From assembly GCA_963840275.1 (NCBI GenBank), contig CAWIYK010000010.1:868001-932000 (forward strand): a DNA stretch of 64,000 nt, in the 5' to 3' direction. The notes under the pieces are model-generated. The model was not told the DNA's origin, ran no database searches, and saw only the letters and a list, made by a program, of their open reading frames with translations. The position numbers and the translations under genes were made by a program. Positions 15,939 through 24,482 of the stretch are shown piece after piece. Numbering within the stretch: position 1 is the stretch's first letter; each line of letters starts with the position of its first letter. Origin of the DNA: Actinophytocola sp963840275. GTDB taxonomy: Bacteria > Actinomycetota > Actinomycetes > Mycobacteriales > Pseudonocardiaceae.

Positions 15939-16447
15939 ACGCGCGGAGCGAATGGGCGGTGTCGGTCGTCGACCCCGCGCCGGACGACCGAATCGTGGAG
16001 CTGGGGTGCGGCCCCGGCGTCGCGGCCGCGCTGGTGTGCGCGCGGCTGACGACCGGGCACCTGACCGTGGTCGACCGGTCCCCGGTGGCCGTCGCCAGAG
16101 CCGCCGCCCGCAACGCGGCGCACATCGCGGCCGGCCGGCTCACGGTCGTGCAGTCCGATGTGGAGGGTCTGGTGCTGCCGCCGGCGAGCGCCACGAAGGT
16201 GTTCTCGGTCAACGTCAACGTGTTCTGGACCCGCGACCCGGCGGGGGAGTTGGCCGTGCTGTCGGAGATCCTCCGGCCCGGCGGGTGGCTGTTCGTGCTC
16301 TACGGCGGCGGACCGACGGGCGCGGGCCGCGTCACGGCGCCCATCGCGGCGGCGCTGCGCGAGACCGGCTTCGAGGCGGTGGAGCGCGTCTTTTCCGCGG
16401 ACGGCATCGGCGTCCGCGGCCGACGGTCCGGAATTGGTGCTCGGTGA
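15935..16447 (+). CDS. SAM-dependent methyltransferase, class I
   Basis: A 170-residue protein. The SAM-binding motif VELGCGPGVAAALV is at about residues 21-34, the acidic VDRSPVAV loop follows, and motif IV/post region reads LSEILRPGGWLFVLYGG. It is short for the family and lacks an obvious substrate domain. The GTG overlaps the marR stop, which implies a joint role in the stress response controlled by MarR. Substrate unknown. Confidence 0.85.
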   Translation: MNARSEWAVSVVDPAPDDRIVELGCGPGVAAALVCARLTTGHLTVVDRSPVAVARAAARNAAHIAAGRLTVVQSDVEGLVLPPASATKVFSVNVNVFWTRDPAGELAVLSEILRPGGWLFVLYGGGPTGAGRVTAPIAAALRETGFEAVERVFSADGIGVRGRRSGIGAR

Positions 16448-16477
16448 TAAATGTTTATGGGCGCGTGACTATTAGAA

Positions 16478-16511
16478 CGCCCGGGCCCAAACGAGGGCAG
16501 CGGCCCGGGCG
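16478..16511. terminator. Strong GC hairpin, probable bidirectional terminator
   Basis: CGCCCGGGCC (16478-16487) and GGCCCGGGCG (16502-16511) form a perfect 10-bp stem around a 14-nt loop, 30 bp after the methyltransferase stop. The T-tract is poor on the plus strand (GTTTC) and slightly better on the minus strand (TTCTAATA). The region 16448-17045 otherwise holds only the tiny frame at 16566-16628 and no other recognisable gene. Confidence 0.5.
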
Positions 16512-16565
16512 CCCGTTTCGCAACTAGGCGAAACTCGATCGATGGCGGTTGGCTGACCTGGGTGT

Positions 16566-16628
16566 TCAGTGACAGTGCCACCAGGCGCAGCAGAACGAGA
16601 TACCGATTCCCAGTCCGATAATGATCAC
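16566..16628 (-). CDS. Possible 20-residue Cys/Trp/His-tailed membrane peptide
   Basis: The minus strand reads a GTG start, nine residues of Ile/Leu/Gly and then SFCCAWWHCH before TGA. GGTGGAGG lies 6 nt before the GTG. It would make a short hydrophobic helix with a Cys, Trp and His-rich end. The hairpin at 16478-16511 would be its terminator. Nothing but the ribosome-binding site, composition and position supports it, and a chance frame is quite possible. Confidence 0.25.
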   Translation of the reverse strand: MIIIGLGIGISFCCAWWHCH

Positions 16629-17045
16629 GGGCGCCTCCACCTGTGAGATTTCGTTTCGCTGCTGCGAAAGTGCTTACGACGTTAACCGTCATCGGGAAGG
16701 AATGTCTTTCCCCGGTCAGGTTAGAGATTTGTCGCGCGGCGTGTCCGGCGCTGTCGGCCAATCGTGTCAACTACGCGAGAACGGCCTAGCCGCGGATCTC
16801 GTTCAGGTGGAGTTGGGACCCTGCCACCTGTTCCGGTAGCGGGCGTCCTGCTCGGCGGCCGCGGCCGCGTGTGCCCGTTTGCGCACGGCGGTGGCGTGTC
16901 CTGGCCGGAAACCGTGGCGGACCAGCCGCGCGTCGACGCTCGGGCAGCCGGATCCCGTTTTGGAAGCACAGCCAGCGCACCGGGTTCGGCCGTTTCATGG
17001 TGCCCGATCTTGCCTCGTGGGGCGGCGGTCTGTTTGTCTGGTGGC

Positions 17046-17789
17046 ATGCGGAGTGTCGTCGGGGTGCTGCTGCTCGTGTCCGGTCTCCTGTTCGCGACGC
17101 CGTCGGCGGCCGCGGCCACGACGGTCAAGGTGTTGCAGCTCAACATCTGCCACAGCGGTCACGCCGGCTGCTACGCCGGCGCGGAACCGGTGATGGCGAA
17201 GGCCGTCTCGGTCATCGACTCGGTCAACCCGCAGGTGGTGTCGGTGAACGAGGCCTGTTCCGGTGACGTCGCGCGCCTCAAGGCGGCCGTCGGCGCGTCC
17301 CAGGCGGTGTTCGTGCCCGCCCAGACCCGCGACGGCGGCGTCGTGACGTGCACGAACGGTCAGCAGTACGGCAACATCGTGATCGTCGTGGACGGTCTGG
17401 CCGGCGGTCCGCCGAGCACCGGCCGTTACGTGGCGCAGGACAGCGGCAACGAGATGCGGGTGTGGGCGTGCCTGCCGGCCGGCGGCATCAGCGCGTGCAC
17501 CACCCACCTGTCGGCGAAGAGCGGCACCGTGGCGCTCGCGCAGTGCAAGGAGCTGCTCGGCCGCGCCGTCGGCCTGCCGGGTCCGACCGTCGTTTCCGGC
17601 GACATGAACCTGCGGTACCAGGGCAGCCCGAACGTGCAGGACTGCAACCCGGCGGGCTTCTACCGCAAGGGCGACGGCGACCTGCAGCACGTCTTCGCGT
17701 CGAACAGCCTCGCCTTCGTGAGCGGCACCGAGATCAGCATGTCCGGCACCACCGACCACCCGGCGTGGCTGGTGACCGTCACCGCCTGA
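17046..17789 (+). CDS. Secreted endonuclease/exonuclease/phosphatase-family protein
   Basis: A 247-residue exported hydrolase of the EEP (DNase I/sphingomyelinase) superfamily. Signal peptide about 1-23 (RSVVGVLLLVSGLLFATPSAAAA). Family motifs: LQLNIC, SVNEAC with the metal-binding Glu, CTTHLSA, SGDMNLRY and the final TTDHPAW with catalytic Asp-His. Seven to eight Cys in the mature part suggest disulfides. The ATG at 17046 is used because the signal peptide starts there. It may act on phosphodiesters of nucleic acids or lipids outside the cell; substrate unknown. Confidence 0.9.
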   Translation: MRSVVGVLLLVSGLLFATPSAAAATTVKVLQLNICHSGHAGCYAGAEPVMAKAVSVIDSVNPQVVSVNEACSGDVARLKAAVGASQAVFVPAQTRDGGVVTCTNGQQYGNIVIVVDGLAGGPPSTGRYVAQDSGNEMRVWACLPAGGISACTTHLSAKSGTVALAQCKELLGRAVGLPGPTVVSGDMNLRYQGSPNVQDCNPAGFYRKGDGDLQHVFASNSLAFVSGTEISMSGTTDHPAWLVTVTA

Positions 17790-17834
17790 CGCCCAGGTCA
17801 GCGGCGCATTTCTCGTTTTTGTCGGTGGTTGATG

Positions 17835-17848
17835 CGAACATATGTTCG
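17835..17848. promoter_or_regulatory. LexA (SOS) box overlapping the dinB start
   Basis: CGAACATATGTTCG is a perfect 14-bp palindrome and fits the actinobacterial/Gram-positive LexA consensus CGAAC-N4-GTTCG. It covers the ATG at 17842 and ends on the first base of the in-frame GTG at 17848. A bound repressor would block both transcription and the start region. Confidence 0.88.
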
Positions 17849-19035
17849 TGACGACGGCAAGCATCCTCCACGCGGACCTGGACGCGTTCTACGCGTCGGT
17901 CGAGCAGCGGGACGATCCGAGCCTGCGCGGCCGCCCGGTGATCGTGGGCGGCGGCGTGGTGCTGGCGGCGAGCTATGAGGCCAAGCGCCTCGGCGTGCGC
18001 ACCGCGATGGGCGGGGCGCGGGCGTTACGGCTGTGCCCGAGGGCGGTGGTGGTACCGCCGAGGATGTCGGCCTACTCGGCGGCGAGCAAGGCGGTGTTCG
18101 AGGTGTTCCGCGACACCACGCCGTTGGTCGAGGGCATCTCCATCGACGAGGCGTTCCTCGACGTCGGCGGCCTGCGCAAGATCGCGGGGTCGCCGGAGGC
18201 GATCGCCGCGCGATTACGTGTCGCGGTGCTCGAGCGGGTCGGGCTGCCGATCACCGTGGGCGTCGCGCGCACCAAGTTCCTCGCGAAGGTCGCCAGCGGG
18301 GTCGCCAAGCCGGACGGGCTGCTCGTGGTGCCGCCGGAGGGTGAGCTGGCGTTCCTGCACCCGCTGCCGGTGGAGCGGTTGTGGGGCGTCGGCAAGGTGA
18401 CGGCCGCGAAGCTGCACGAACGCGGCATCCACTCGGTCGGCCAGGTGGCGAAGCTGAGCGAGTCCACACTGACGGCGATGCTCGGCAAGGCGTCCGGTCG
18501 GCACCTGCACGCGTTGGCGCACAACCACGACCCGCGCCCGGTGCGGGTCGGCCGTCGGCGCGGGTCGATCGGGTCGCAGCGTGCGTTGGGCCGCTCGCCG
18601 AGGACGCCGGAGGATCTGGAGGCCATGCTCGCGCAGCTGATCGACCGGGTGTCGCGGCGGATGCGCACGGCCAAGCGGTCGTGCCGCACGGTCGTGTTGC
18701 GGCTGCGGTTCGCGGACTTCACCAGGGCGACCCGGTCGCACACGCTGCCGTACCCGACCGCCGAGACGGAGGTGCTGCTGGCCACCGCCCGACAGCTGTT
18801 GCGCGTGGCCCTGCCGCTCATCGCCGACCGCGGCTGCACGCTGGTCGGCGTCTCACTGGCGAACCTGGACAACGAGGACGTGATCCAGCTGATGCTTCCG
18901 TTCGACGAGCAGGAACCGGGGGCGCTGGACTCGGCGCTCGACGGGGTACGGGACCGGTTCGGCTCGGCGTCGGTGACTCGTGCGGTGTTGTTGGGCCGTG
19001 ACCCGGGCGTTTCGGTGCCCATGTTGCCGGACTAG
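17842..19035 (+). CDS. dinB: Y-family DNA polymerase IV
   Basis: A 397-residue translesion polymerase. The catalytic acids are in ILHADLDAFYASVEQ and EGISIDEAFLDV. The steric/fingers region has AASYEAKRLGV, the thumb helix-hairpin-helix LWGVGKVTAAKLHERGI, and the little finger runs from about residue 245 on. The C terminus VSVPMLPD could be a beta-clamp-binding tail. A LexA box overlaps the start, so expression should be SOS-induced. The ATG at 17842 is used; GTG at 17848, next to the end of the box, is an alternative and neither has a clear ribosome-binding site. Confidence 0.95.
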   Translation: MFVTTASILHADLDAFYASVEQRDDPSLRGRPVIVGGGVVLAASYEAKRLGVRTAMGGARALRLCPRAVVVPPRMSAYSAASKAVFEVFRDTTPLVEGISIDEAFLDVGGLRKIAGSPEAIAARLRVAVLERVGLPITVGVARTKFLAKVASGVAKPDGLLVVPPEGELAFLHPLPVERLWGVGKVTAAKLHERGIHSVGQVAKLSESTLTAMLGKASGRHLHALAHNHDPRPVRVGRRRGSIGSQRALGRSPRTPEDLEAMLAQLIDRVSRRMRTAKRSCRTVVLRLRFADFTRATRSHTLPYPTAETEVLLATARQLLRVALPLIADRGCTLVGVSLANLDNEDVIQLMLPFDEQEPGALDSALDGVRDRFGSASVTRAVLLGRDPGVSVPMLPD

Positions 19036-19060
19036 CGGTGATGGGTGTCGTCCGGGCGGG

Positions 19061-19132
19061 ACGGTCGGTTCGGCTCGGGTGACTCGTGCCGCACGGGATC
19101 CGGGCATTTCGGTCCCGTCGATACCCGACTGA
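19061..19132 (+). pseudogene. Decayed second copy of the dinB 3' end
   Basis: The bases after dinB still encode RFGS, a 1-nt shift, and then VTRAARDPGISVPSIPD and a stop. The intact dinB ends RFGSASVTRAVLLGRDPGVSVPMLPD. The match in order and at the stop indicates a tandem duplication, or the tail of a lost dinB-like gene, with deletions. The rest of 19036-19240 shows no gene. Confidence 0.55.
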
Positions 19133-19240
19133 ACAGACGCGCGCGCCCCGCCGCTCGCTCGTTGGGCGACGAGATCAAATCTGGTGTTTGCTTGTTTCGG
19201 GGTGCGCGGAAAAAGCGTGAAGCTCGGGAGGTGACTGGAG

Positions 19241-20938
19241 TTGCAGGTACTGGCAGCTGACTTGCGCCTGGACGCCAACGCGGTCGACTACGTCCTGCTG
19301 GCGATCTACTTCGTGCTCGTCCTCGGCATCGGGTACATGGCGAGACGGCATGTGTCGACGAGCATGGACTTCTTCCTGTCCGGCCGGTCGTTGCCGGCGT
19401 GGGTCACCGGGCTGGCCTTCATCTCGGCCAACCTCGGCGCCATCGAGGTCATGGGCATGTCGGCGAACGGCGCCGAGTACGGGATGCCCACCGCGCACTA
19501 CTTCTGGATCGGCGCGGTCCCGGCGATGCTGTTCCTCGGCATCGTGATGATGCCGTTCTACTACGGCTCGAAAGTACGCAGCGTCCCGGAGTTCATGCTC
19601 CGCCGCTTCGGCAAACCCGCGCACCTCGTGAACGGCGTCAGCTTCGCCACCGCGCAGGTCCTCATCGCGGGCGCCAACCTGTTCCTGCTCGCCTCCGTCG
19701 TGAACCTGCTCCTCGGCTGGCCCCTCTGGGTCTCGGTGATCGTGGCCGCCGCGATCGTGCTCAGCTACACCGCGCTCGGCGGCCTGTCCGCCGCGATCTA
19801 CAACGAGGTGCTGCAGTTCGTCGTGATCGTCGCCGCGCTGCTGCCGCTCACGATCGTCGGCCTGTACAAGGTCGGCGGCTGGCAGGGCCTCGTCGACAAG
19901 GTGTCGGCCGGACCGGGCGGCCCGGAACAGCTCGAGAGCTGGCCCGGCAACCAGCTGACCGGCTTCGCCGACAACTTCCTGTCCGTCCTCGGGCTGGTGT
20001 TCGGCCTCGGGTTCGTGCTCTCCTTCGGTTACTGGACAACGAACTTCGTCGAGGTGCAGCGCGCCATGGCGGCCAAGAGCATGTCGGCCGCCCGCCGCAC
20101 GCCGATCATCGGCGCGTTCCCGAAGATGTTCATCCCGTTCATCGTGATCATCCCGGGCATGATCGCCGGCGTCGCGGTCACCGAGCTGAGCGGCGAGAAC
20201 AAGACCGCGCTGATGGCCGGCGGGGAGGCGCCGAGCGGCGCGACGTTCAACCAGGCACTGCTGTTGCTGATGCGCGACCTGCTGCCCAACGGCATGCTCG
20301 GCATCGCGATCGCGGGCCTGCTCGCGTCGTTCATGGCCGGCATGGCCGCGAACCTCAGCTCCTTCAACACGGTGTTCACGTACGACATCTGGCAGGCCTA
20401 CATCAAGAAGGACCGGCCGGACGGCTACTACCTCCAGGTCGGCCGCGTGGTCACGGCCGTCGCGACGGTGCTCGCCATCGGCACCGCGTTCATCGCCTCG
20501 ACCTACGTCAACCTGATGGACTACCTCCAACAGCTGTTCTCGTTCTTCAACGCGCCACTGTTCGCCACGTTCATCCTCGGTATGTTCTGGCGCCGCATGA
20601 CACCCGCGGCGGGCTGGATCGGCCTGGTGAGCGGTACCGCGTCGGCGATCGTCGTGTTCGTCCTGACCGAGTCCGGCGCCTGGGCGCTGCCCGGCCAGGG
20701 TGGCGCGTTCGTCGGGGCCGGCGCCGCGTTCGTGATCGACATCGTGGTGAGCGTCGGCGTGACCATGGTGACCGCGCCGAAGCCGGCCGACCAGCTCGTC
20801 GGCCTCGTCTACTCGTTGACACCCAAGGAGAGCCGCCAGCACGAGACCACCGGCGAGGACGCCGGCTGGTACCGCAACCCGGCGCTGCTCGCCGGCATCG
20901 TGCTCGTCGTGACCATCGTGCTGAACATCATCTTCTAG
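19241..20938 (+). CDS. Sodium/solute symporter (SSS family)
   Basis: A 565-residue inner-membrane symporter with about 14 hydrophobic helices. Family hallmarks are FFLSGRSLPAWVTGLAFISANLGAIE near the N terminus, ALGGLSAAIYNEVLQF, and AGLLASFMAGMAANLSSFNTVFTYDIW (the sodium-binding unwound helix). It probably imports a sugar or sugar-like solute with sodium. The TTG at 19241 is the start that fits GGGAGG upstream and the family N terminus; a GTG at 19231 is out of frame. A small membrane protein gene follows at 10 bp, as is common beside such symporters. Confidence 0.92.
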   Translation: MQVLAADLRLDANAVDYVLLAIYFVLVLGIGYMARRHVSTSMDFFLSGRSLPAWVTGLAFISANLGAIEVMGMSANGAEYGMPTAHYFWIGAVPAMLFLGIVMMPFYYGSKVRSVPEFMLRRFGKPAHLVNGVSFATAQVLIAGANLFLLASVVNLLLGWPLWVSVIVAAAIVLSYTALGGLSAAIYNEVLQFVVIVAALLPLTIVGLYKVGGWQGLVDKVSAGPGGPEQLESWPGNQLTGFADNFLSVLGLVFGLGFVLSFGYWTTNFVEVQRAMAAKSMSAARRTPIIGAFPKMFIPFIVIIPGMIAGVAVTELSGENKTALMAGGEAPSGATFNQALLLLMRDLLPNGMLGIAIAGLLASFMAGMAANLSSFNTVFTYDIWQAYIKKDRPDGYYLQVGRVVTAVATVLAIGTAFIASTYVNLMDYLQQLFSFFNAPLFATFILGMFWRRMTPAAGWIGLVSGTASAIVVFVLTESGAWALPGQGGAFVGAGAAFVIDIVVSVGVTMVTAPKPADQLVGLVYSLTPKESRQHETTGEDAGWYRNPALLAGIVLVVTIVLNIIF

Positions 20939-20948
20939 AGGAGGGTCG

Positions 20949-21212
20949 ATGAGCCCGAACAGCCGCACGTCCGCCTTCGACATCCGCCTGATCATCGCGC
21001 TGCTGACCGGTGTCTACGGGCTGGTGACCACCGTGCTCGGCCTCGGCTTCACGTCCGACGCGGAGATCGACCGGTCGGCTGGCGTCAACATCAACCTGTG
21101 GGCCGGACTCGGCATGCTCGTCGTGAGCCTGCTGTTCCTCGCGTGGGCCCGGCTCCGGCCGCTCCGGGTGCCGGAGCACCACGAGGAGGAGGACCAGGCG
21201 ACTCCACACTAG
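20949..21212 (+). CDS. Small two-helix membrane protein, partner of the symporter
   Basis: An 87-residue protein with two membrane helices (about 12-34 and 49-68) and a charged tail with EHHEEEDQ. GAGGAGGG lies just before the ATG, and it starts 10 bp after the symporter stop, so it belongs to the same operon. Similar short proteins accompany SSS symporters in actinomycetes and may stabilise them. The role is inferred from position only. Confidence 0.75.
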   Translation: MSPNSRTSAFDIRLIIALLTGVYGLVTTVLGLGFTSDAEIDRSAGVNINLWAGLGMLVVSLLFLAWARLRPLRVPEHHEEEDQATPH

Positions 21213-21245
21213 ACTCCGCGCGACCAGCGTAGGGAGTCGTCAAAA

Positions 21246-21608
21246 ATGACCGTTGTGGCCGATATCGTCGTCGGGCTCGTCGCCGCGATCCACGTCTACA
21301 TCCTCGTGCTCGAGATGTTCCTGTGGCAGACCCCGAGAGCCCGTGCGGCCTTCGGCACCACCCCGGAGTTCGCGGCGGAAACGGCGGTGCTCGCCGCGAA
21401 CCAGGGTCTCTACAACGGTTTCCTGGCCGCCGGCCTGGTCTTCGGACTGGTGTCGAGCGACCCGGTGGCGTTCCCGGTCACCGTGTTCTTCCTGGCGTGC
21501 GTGATCGTCGCCGGGCTGTACGGCGCGGCAACCGCGAGCAAGCGCATCATCTTCGTGCAGGCGCTGCCCGCGGCGGTCGCGTTGGTCCTGGTGCTGGTCG
21601 CGCACTGA
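21246..21608 (+). CDS. DUF1304 family membrane protein
   Basis: A 120-residue protein with four predicted helices. The family signature AIHVYILVLEMFLWQTPRA is at about 15-33, ANQGLYNGFLAAGL at about 57-70 and the C-terminal KRIIFVQALPAAVALVLVLV at about 100-119. AGGGAG lies 9 nt before the ATG. It follows the symporter pair by 33 bp. Function unknown in the family. Confidence 0.9.
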   Translation: MTVVADIVVGLVAAIHVYILVLEMFLWQTPRARAAFGTTPEFAAETAVLAANQGLYNGFLAAGLVFGLVSSDPVAFPVTVFFLACVIVAGLYGAATASKRIIFVQALPAAVALVLVLVAH

Positions 21609-21642
21609 GGTTTCGGCCGGTGGGCGCCGGGTAGCCGACGGC

Positions 21643-22284
21643 ATGGCAGGCGCCGAGGAGTTCGTGCCCGAAGGGGCTGGCATCGACCGGCTGCGTGCGG
21701 CGGTCGACGGCTGTCGCGGCTGCGACCTGTACCGGGACGCGACGCGTGCCGTGTTCGGGGAGGGTCCGGCCGACGCGGCGGTCCTCGTCGTCGGCGAGGT
21801 GCCGGGGGACCAGGAGGACCGGCAGGGTCATCCGTTCGTCGGGCCGGCCGGCAAGCTGCTGGACCGTGCGCTCGAGGAGGCCGGCATCGACCGCGCCGGC
21901 GTGTACGTCACCAACGCGGTCAAGCACTTCAAGTTCACCCGCGCCGAGCGCGGCAAGCGGCGGATCCACAAGAAGCCGTCGCGCACCGAGGTGGTCGCGT
22001 GCCGGCCGTGGCTGATCGCCGAGATGGACGCCGTGCGGCCGGACCTGGTGCTGCTGCTCGGCGCGACGGCCGCGCAGTCGTTGCTGGGCTCGGGTTTCCG
22101 CGTCACGAAGGACCGCGGCACGGTCCTCGAGGTGCCCGACCGGCCGGAGCGGGCGGTCGCGACGGTGCACCCGTCGGCCGTGCTGCGGTCCGACGATCGG
22201 GAGGCGGCGTACCGGGATCTGGTGGCAGATCTGCGGTCCGCCGCCTCCGTACTCGGAGACGCTCAGCGCACGACGCGGCGGTAG
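21643..22284 (+). CDS. UdgX-type uracil-DNA glycosylase
   Basis: A 213-residue protein of UDG family 4-like/UdgX type. Motif A is GEVPGDQED (about 51-59). The UdgX-specific loop GKRRIHKKPSRTEV carries His109, the residue that in the mycobacterial enzyme attacks the abasic sugar after uracil release and leaves the protein covalently bound. ATVHPSAVLR is the second UDG motif. Cys24 and Cys27 (CRGC) are iron-sulfur ligands. The sequence is close to Mycobacterium smegmatis UdgX along its whole length. The 3' end overlaps the convergent gene by 22 bp. Confidence 0.92.
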   Translation: MAGAEEFVPEGAGIDRLRAAVDGCRGCDLYRDATRAVFGEGPADAAVLVVGEVPGDQEDRQGHPFVGPAGKLLDRALEEAGIDRAGVYVTNAVKHFKFTRAERGKRRIHKKPSRTEVVACRPWLIAEMDAVRPDLVLLLGATAAQSLLGSGFRVTKDRGTVLEVPDRPERAVATVHPSAVLRSDDREAAYRDLVADLRSAASVLGDAQRTTRR

Positions 22285-22718
22285 CGCACCTCGCGGCGCG
22301 GGCCCGGGAGGGCCAGCCTGCGGATCAGGTAGTTGAGCGCGGCCGCGATGACCAGCCAGCCGATGGCGGCGAGACCGTCGTTGAGGAAGGTCCGCAGCTT
22401 CAGGTCGGCGGGCACGAACAGGTCCCGCAGGCCGAGTGAGACGGCGGCGGACCAGCTGTCGATGAACGACGCGAACCCGTTGCCCTGGTTCGCCTCGCCG
22501 ATCACGAGCACGATGTGCAGCCCCAGCACCACGGCGAACAGCACACAGATCACGTTGATGATCGTGGACGCGATGCCGACGGTGCGGCGGCGCCGGTGGT
22601 CGGCGTCGGCGATGCCCTGCTCCTCGACGACGGGATCCGGCGCGACCGGGGATGGCGGGGGCTCCGCCGCGGGGTTGAGGTCGAGTCGTGTTCTGTCGGG
22701 ATCGACCGGCTGGTTCAT
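22263..22718 (-). CDS. Hypothetical membrane protein, YggT-like helices
   Basis: A 151-residue protein. A Pro-rich cytoplasmic head (1-42) is followed by a helix (IASTIINVICVLFAVVLGLHIVLVI, about 49-73), an extracellular stretch with WSAAVSLGLRDLF, and a helix (IGWLVIAAALNYLIRRL). The tail is Arg-rich. It recalls YggT-type proteins, but the match is weak. The ATG at 22718 has AGAGGT upstream. Confidence 0.75.
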   Translation of the reverse strand: MNQPVDPDRTRLDLNPAAEPPPSPVAPDPVVEEQGIADADHRRRRTVGIASTIINVICVLFAVVLGLHIVLVIGEANQGNGFASFIDSWSAAVSLGLRDLFVPADLKLRTFLNDGLAAIGWLVIAAALNYLIRRLALPGPRREVRYRRVVR

Positions 22719-22798
22719 GGTGTGACCTCTCGTCCAATCCCCCGTCGGGGTCGACACCCGGGTTGATCCTGATGCGCGCCGGCCCCTCGGTGATCGAT

Positions 22799-22827
22799 TC
22801 TGTTTCGGTGACAGCAAGCGAAACAGA
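22799..22827. promoter_or_regulatory. Inverted repeat in the 22719-23082 intergenic region
   Basis: TCTGTTTCG (22799-22807) and CGAAACAGA (22819-22827) are perfect 9-bp arms around 11 bp. It lies about 80 bp before the leftward gene and 256 bp before the rightward FUSC gene. There is no T-tract, so an operator is more likely than a terminator. The rest of this 364-bp gap shows no gene. Confidence 0.5.
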
Positions 22828-23082
22828 GCTACCCAAAATCGACCGGCCCGAAACCCTCGACGGAGCGATGATGTTTCGCCGGCAACGTGTCGATGAAAGG
22901 GCGTGGGGCCGGAGGTGCGGCGTTGGCGGGGCTGCCCCGGCTGCGCGCCGAGACCCGTCGGGTGCGAAGTCGAGCGAGCGGCGGCTGCGTTGGGGCGAGA
23001 CCGGAGGGCGCGACGCAGGTCTGGCGCATGCGGCGCCGTCGATGGTGCGGCGGTGGTCGGGAGCGCGGGATAGCGTTGGCGG

Positions 23083-24177
23083 ATGCGAGTGAGCAGAGCC
23101 CGGCTGCGGGCGATGATCCGGCTGCGTCGCCGCGGGGTGCGGCTCATGGCGTTGCCGATTCTGCAGTGCTCGGTGGCCGCCGCGTTGGCTTGGCTCGTCG
23201 CGACCGAGGTGTTCGGGCACCCGCGCCCGTTCTTCGCGCCGATCGCGGTGGTCATCTCCATCGGTGTGGGGCTGGGGCAGCAGCGGCTGCGGCGGGTGGT
23301 CGAGCTGGTGGTCGGCGTGAGTGTCGGCATCGGGGTCGGCGACCTGCTGATCTACAACATCGGCACCGGGCCGTGGCAGCTCGCGCTGGTGCTCGCCCTC
23401 GCGATGACTGTCTCGGTCCTGCTCGGCGGCGGCACGCTGGTGACACTGCAGGCCGGATCGTCCGCGATCCTCGTCGCGACGCTGTTGCCGCCGGGCGGCA
23501 CCGCCGGGTTCGATCGGATGCTCGACGCCCTGATCGGCGGCCTGCTCGGTCTCGCCGCGATCGCGTTGCTACCCGGCGACCCGCCGGAGCTGGCCCGCAA
23601 GCACGGCCAGCAGCTGCTCGCCGAGCTGGCCGCCGCGCTCACCGCCGCCGCGGACGCCATCGCCGCGCGGGACCGGGAGATCGCGCAGCGCGGACTGCGC
23701 CGGGCCCGAACCCAACGGGCCGGCGACGACTACCGCGACGCCGTCCGCACGGCCCGCGAGATCGCCGCGATCTCGCCGATCCGTCGCGGGCAGCGCACGC
23801 GGATCGCCCGGTATGTCGCGGCCGCCGAACCCATCGACCTCGCGCTGCGCAACAGCCGCGTGCTGCTGCGGCGCACTCGCTCGGCCCTCACCGACGACGA
23901 GGCCTTCCCGCCGACGCTGCCCGGCGCCCTCCGCGGCCTCGCCGCGGCCGCGGCCCAGTTCGCCGACGTGCTCGGCGACGCGGGCGAGCTGGTCGAGGTC
24001 CGGGAGGCGATCGGCGCGGCGGCGGAGTCGGTCGACGCGGACGACCTCGACCACACCGGGTTCTCGGCGCGGGTGGTCACCGCGCAGCTGCGGTCGATCG
24101 CCGTGGACCTGTTGCAGGCGACCGGTCTCGACCACGAGCGGGCGCGCGGGTTCCTGCCGTCGATGGGCGCTAGCTGA
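23083..24177 (+). CDS. FUSC/aromatic-acid-exporter-like membrane protein
   Basis: A 364-residue protein. The N-terminal half has about six hydrophobic helices (residues 20-165) including FFAPIAVVISIGVGLGQQRLRRVVELVVGVSVGIGVGD, typical of the FUSC/ArAE family. The C-terminal half is a cytoplasmic helical bundle (about 175-350) rich in Ala, Arg and Glu. Family members export aromatic acids or similar weak acids. The ATG at 23083 has TAGCGT 6 bp upstream and no Shine-Dalgarno sequence. Confidence 0.85.
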   Translation: MRVSRARLRAMIRLRRRGVRLMALPILQCSVAAALAWLVATEVFGHPRPFFAPIAVVISIGVGLGQQRLRRVVELVVGVSVGIGVGDLLIYNIGTGPWQLALVLALAMTVSVLLGGGTLVTLQAGSSAILVATLLPPGGTAGFDRMLDALIGGLLGLAAIALLPGDPPELARKHGQQLLAELAAALTAAADAIAARDREIAQRGLRRARTQRAGDDYRDAVRTAREIAAISPIRRGQRTRIARYVAAAEPIDLALRNSRVLLRRTRSALTDDEAFPPTLPGALRGLAAAAAQFADVLGDAGELVEVREAIGAAAESVDADDLDHTGFSARVVTAQLRSIAVDLLQATGLDHERARGFLPSMGAS

Positions 24178-24482
24178 GGTTTGCCAGGGCGTTGACGGTA
24201 GAGCGGGGCTGTCGACGTCTCGCCATGGCTGGCCCTGATGAGACCGGGCCGCAGCACGGGTAAGCGTTCAGCGTCGACGCCAGCAGCGCGTTCGGCAGAG
24301 CGTTGATCCCGCAGGTCCAGCCATGGCTCGTCGGTCCGCACCTCGCGGAGCTTCTCGGCCGTCAATCCCAGCGCCGACCGCCCGACCGACACGACGGACT
24401 CGACGCCGGCGTCGGTGTCCCGGCGGGACCCCGAACCGCTACCGTATCTCGAAGATGGTTTCCGATGACCGAAGGTTCCGGC
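24178..24482. other. Intergenic region before the IclR-type gene
   Basis: No gene is supported in these 305 bp. An open minus-strand frame (VVSVGRSALGLTAEKLREVR...) exists but has no start or ribosome-binding site. GAAGG at 24471-24475 belongs to the next gene. Confidence 0.5.

Noticed and set aside
24178..24470. Minus-strand frame VVSVGRSALGLTAEKLREVR between FUSC and IclR genes
   Set aside because: It looks protein-like for a short stretch but has no start, no family I can name and runs antisense into the IclR gene.
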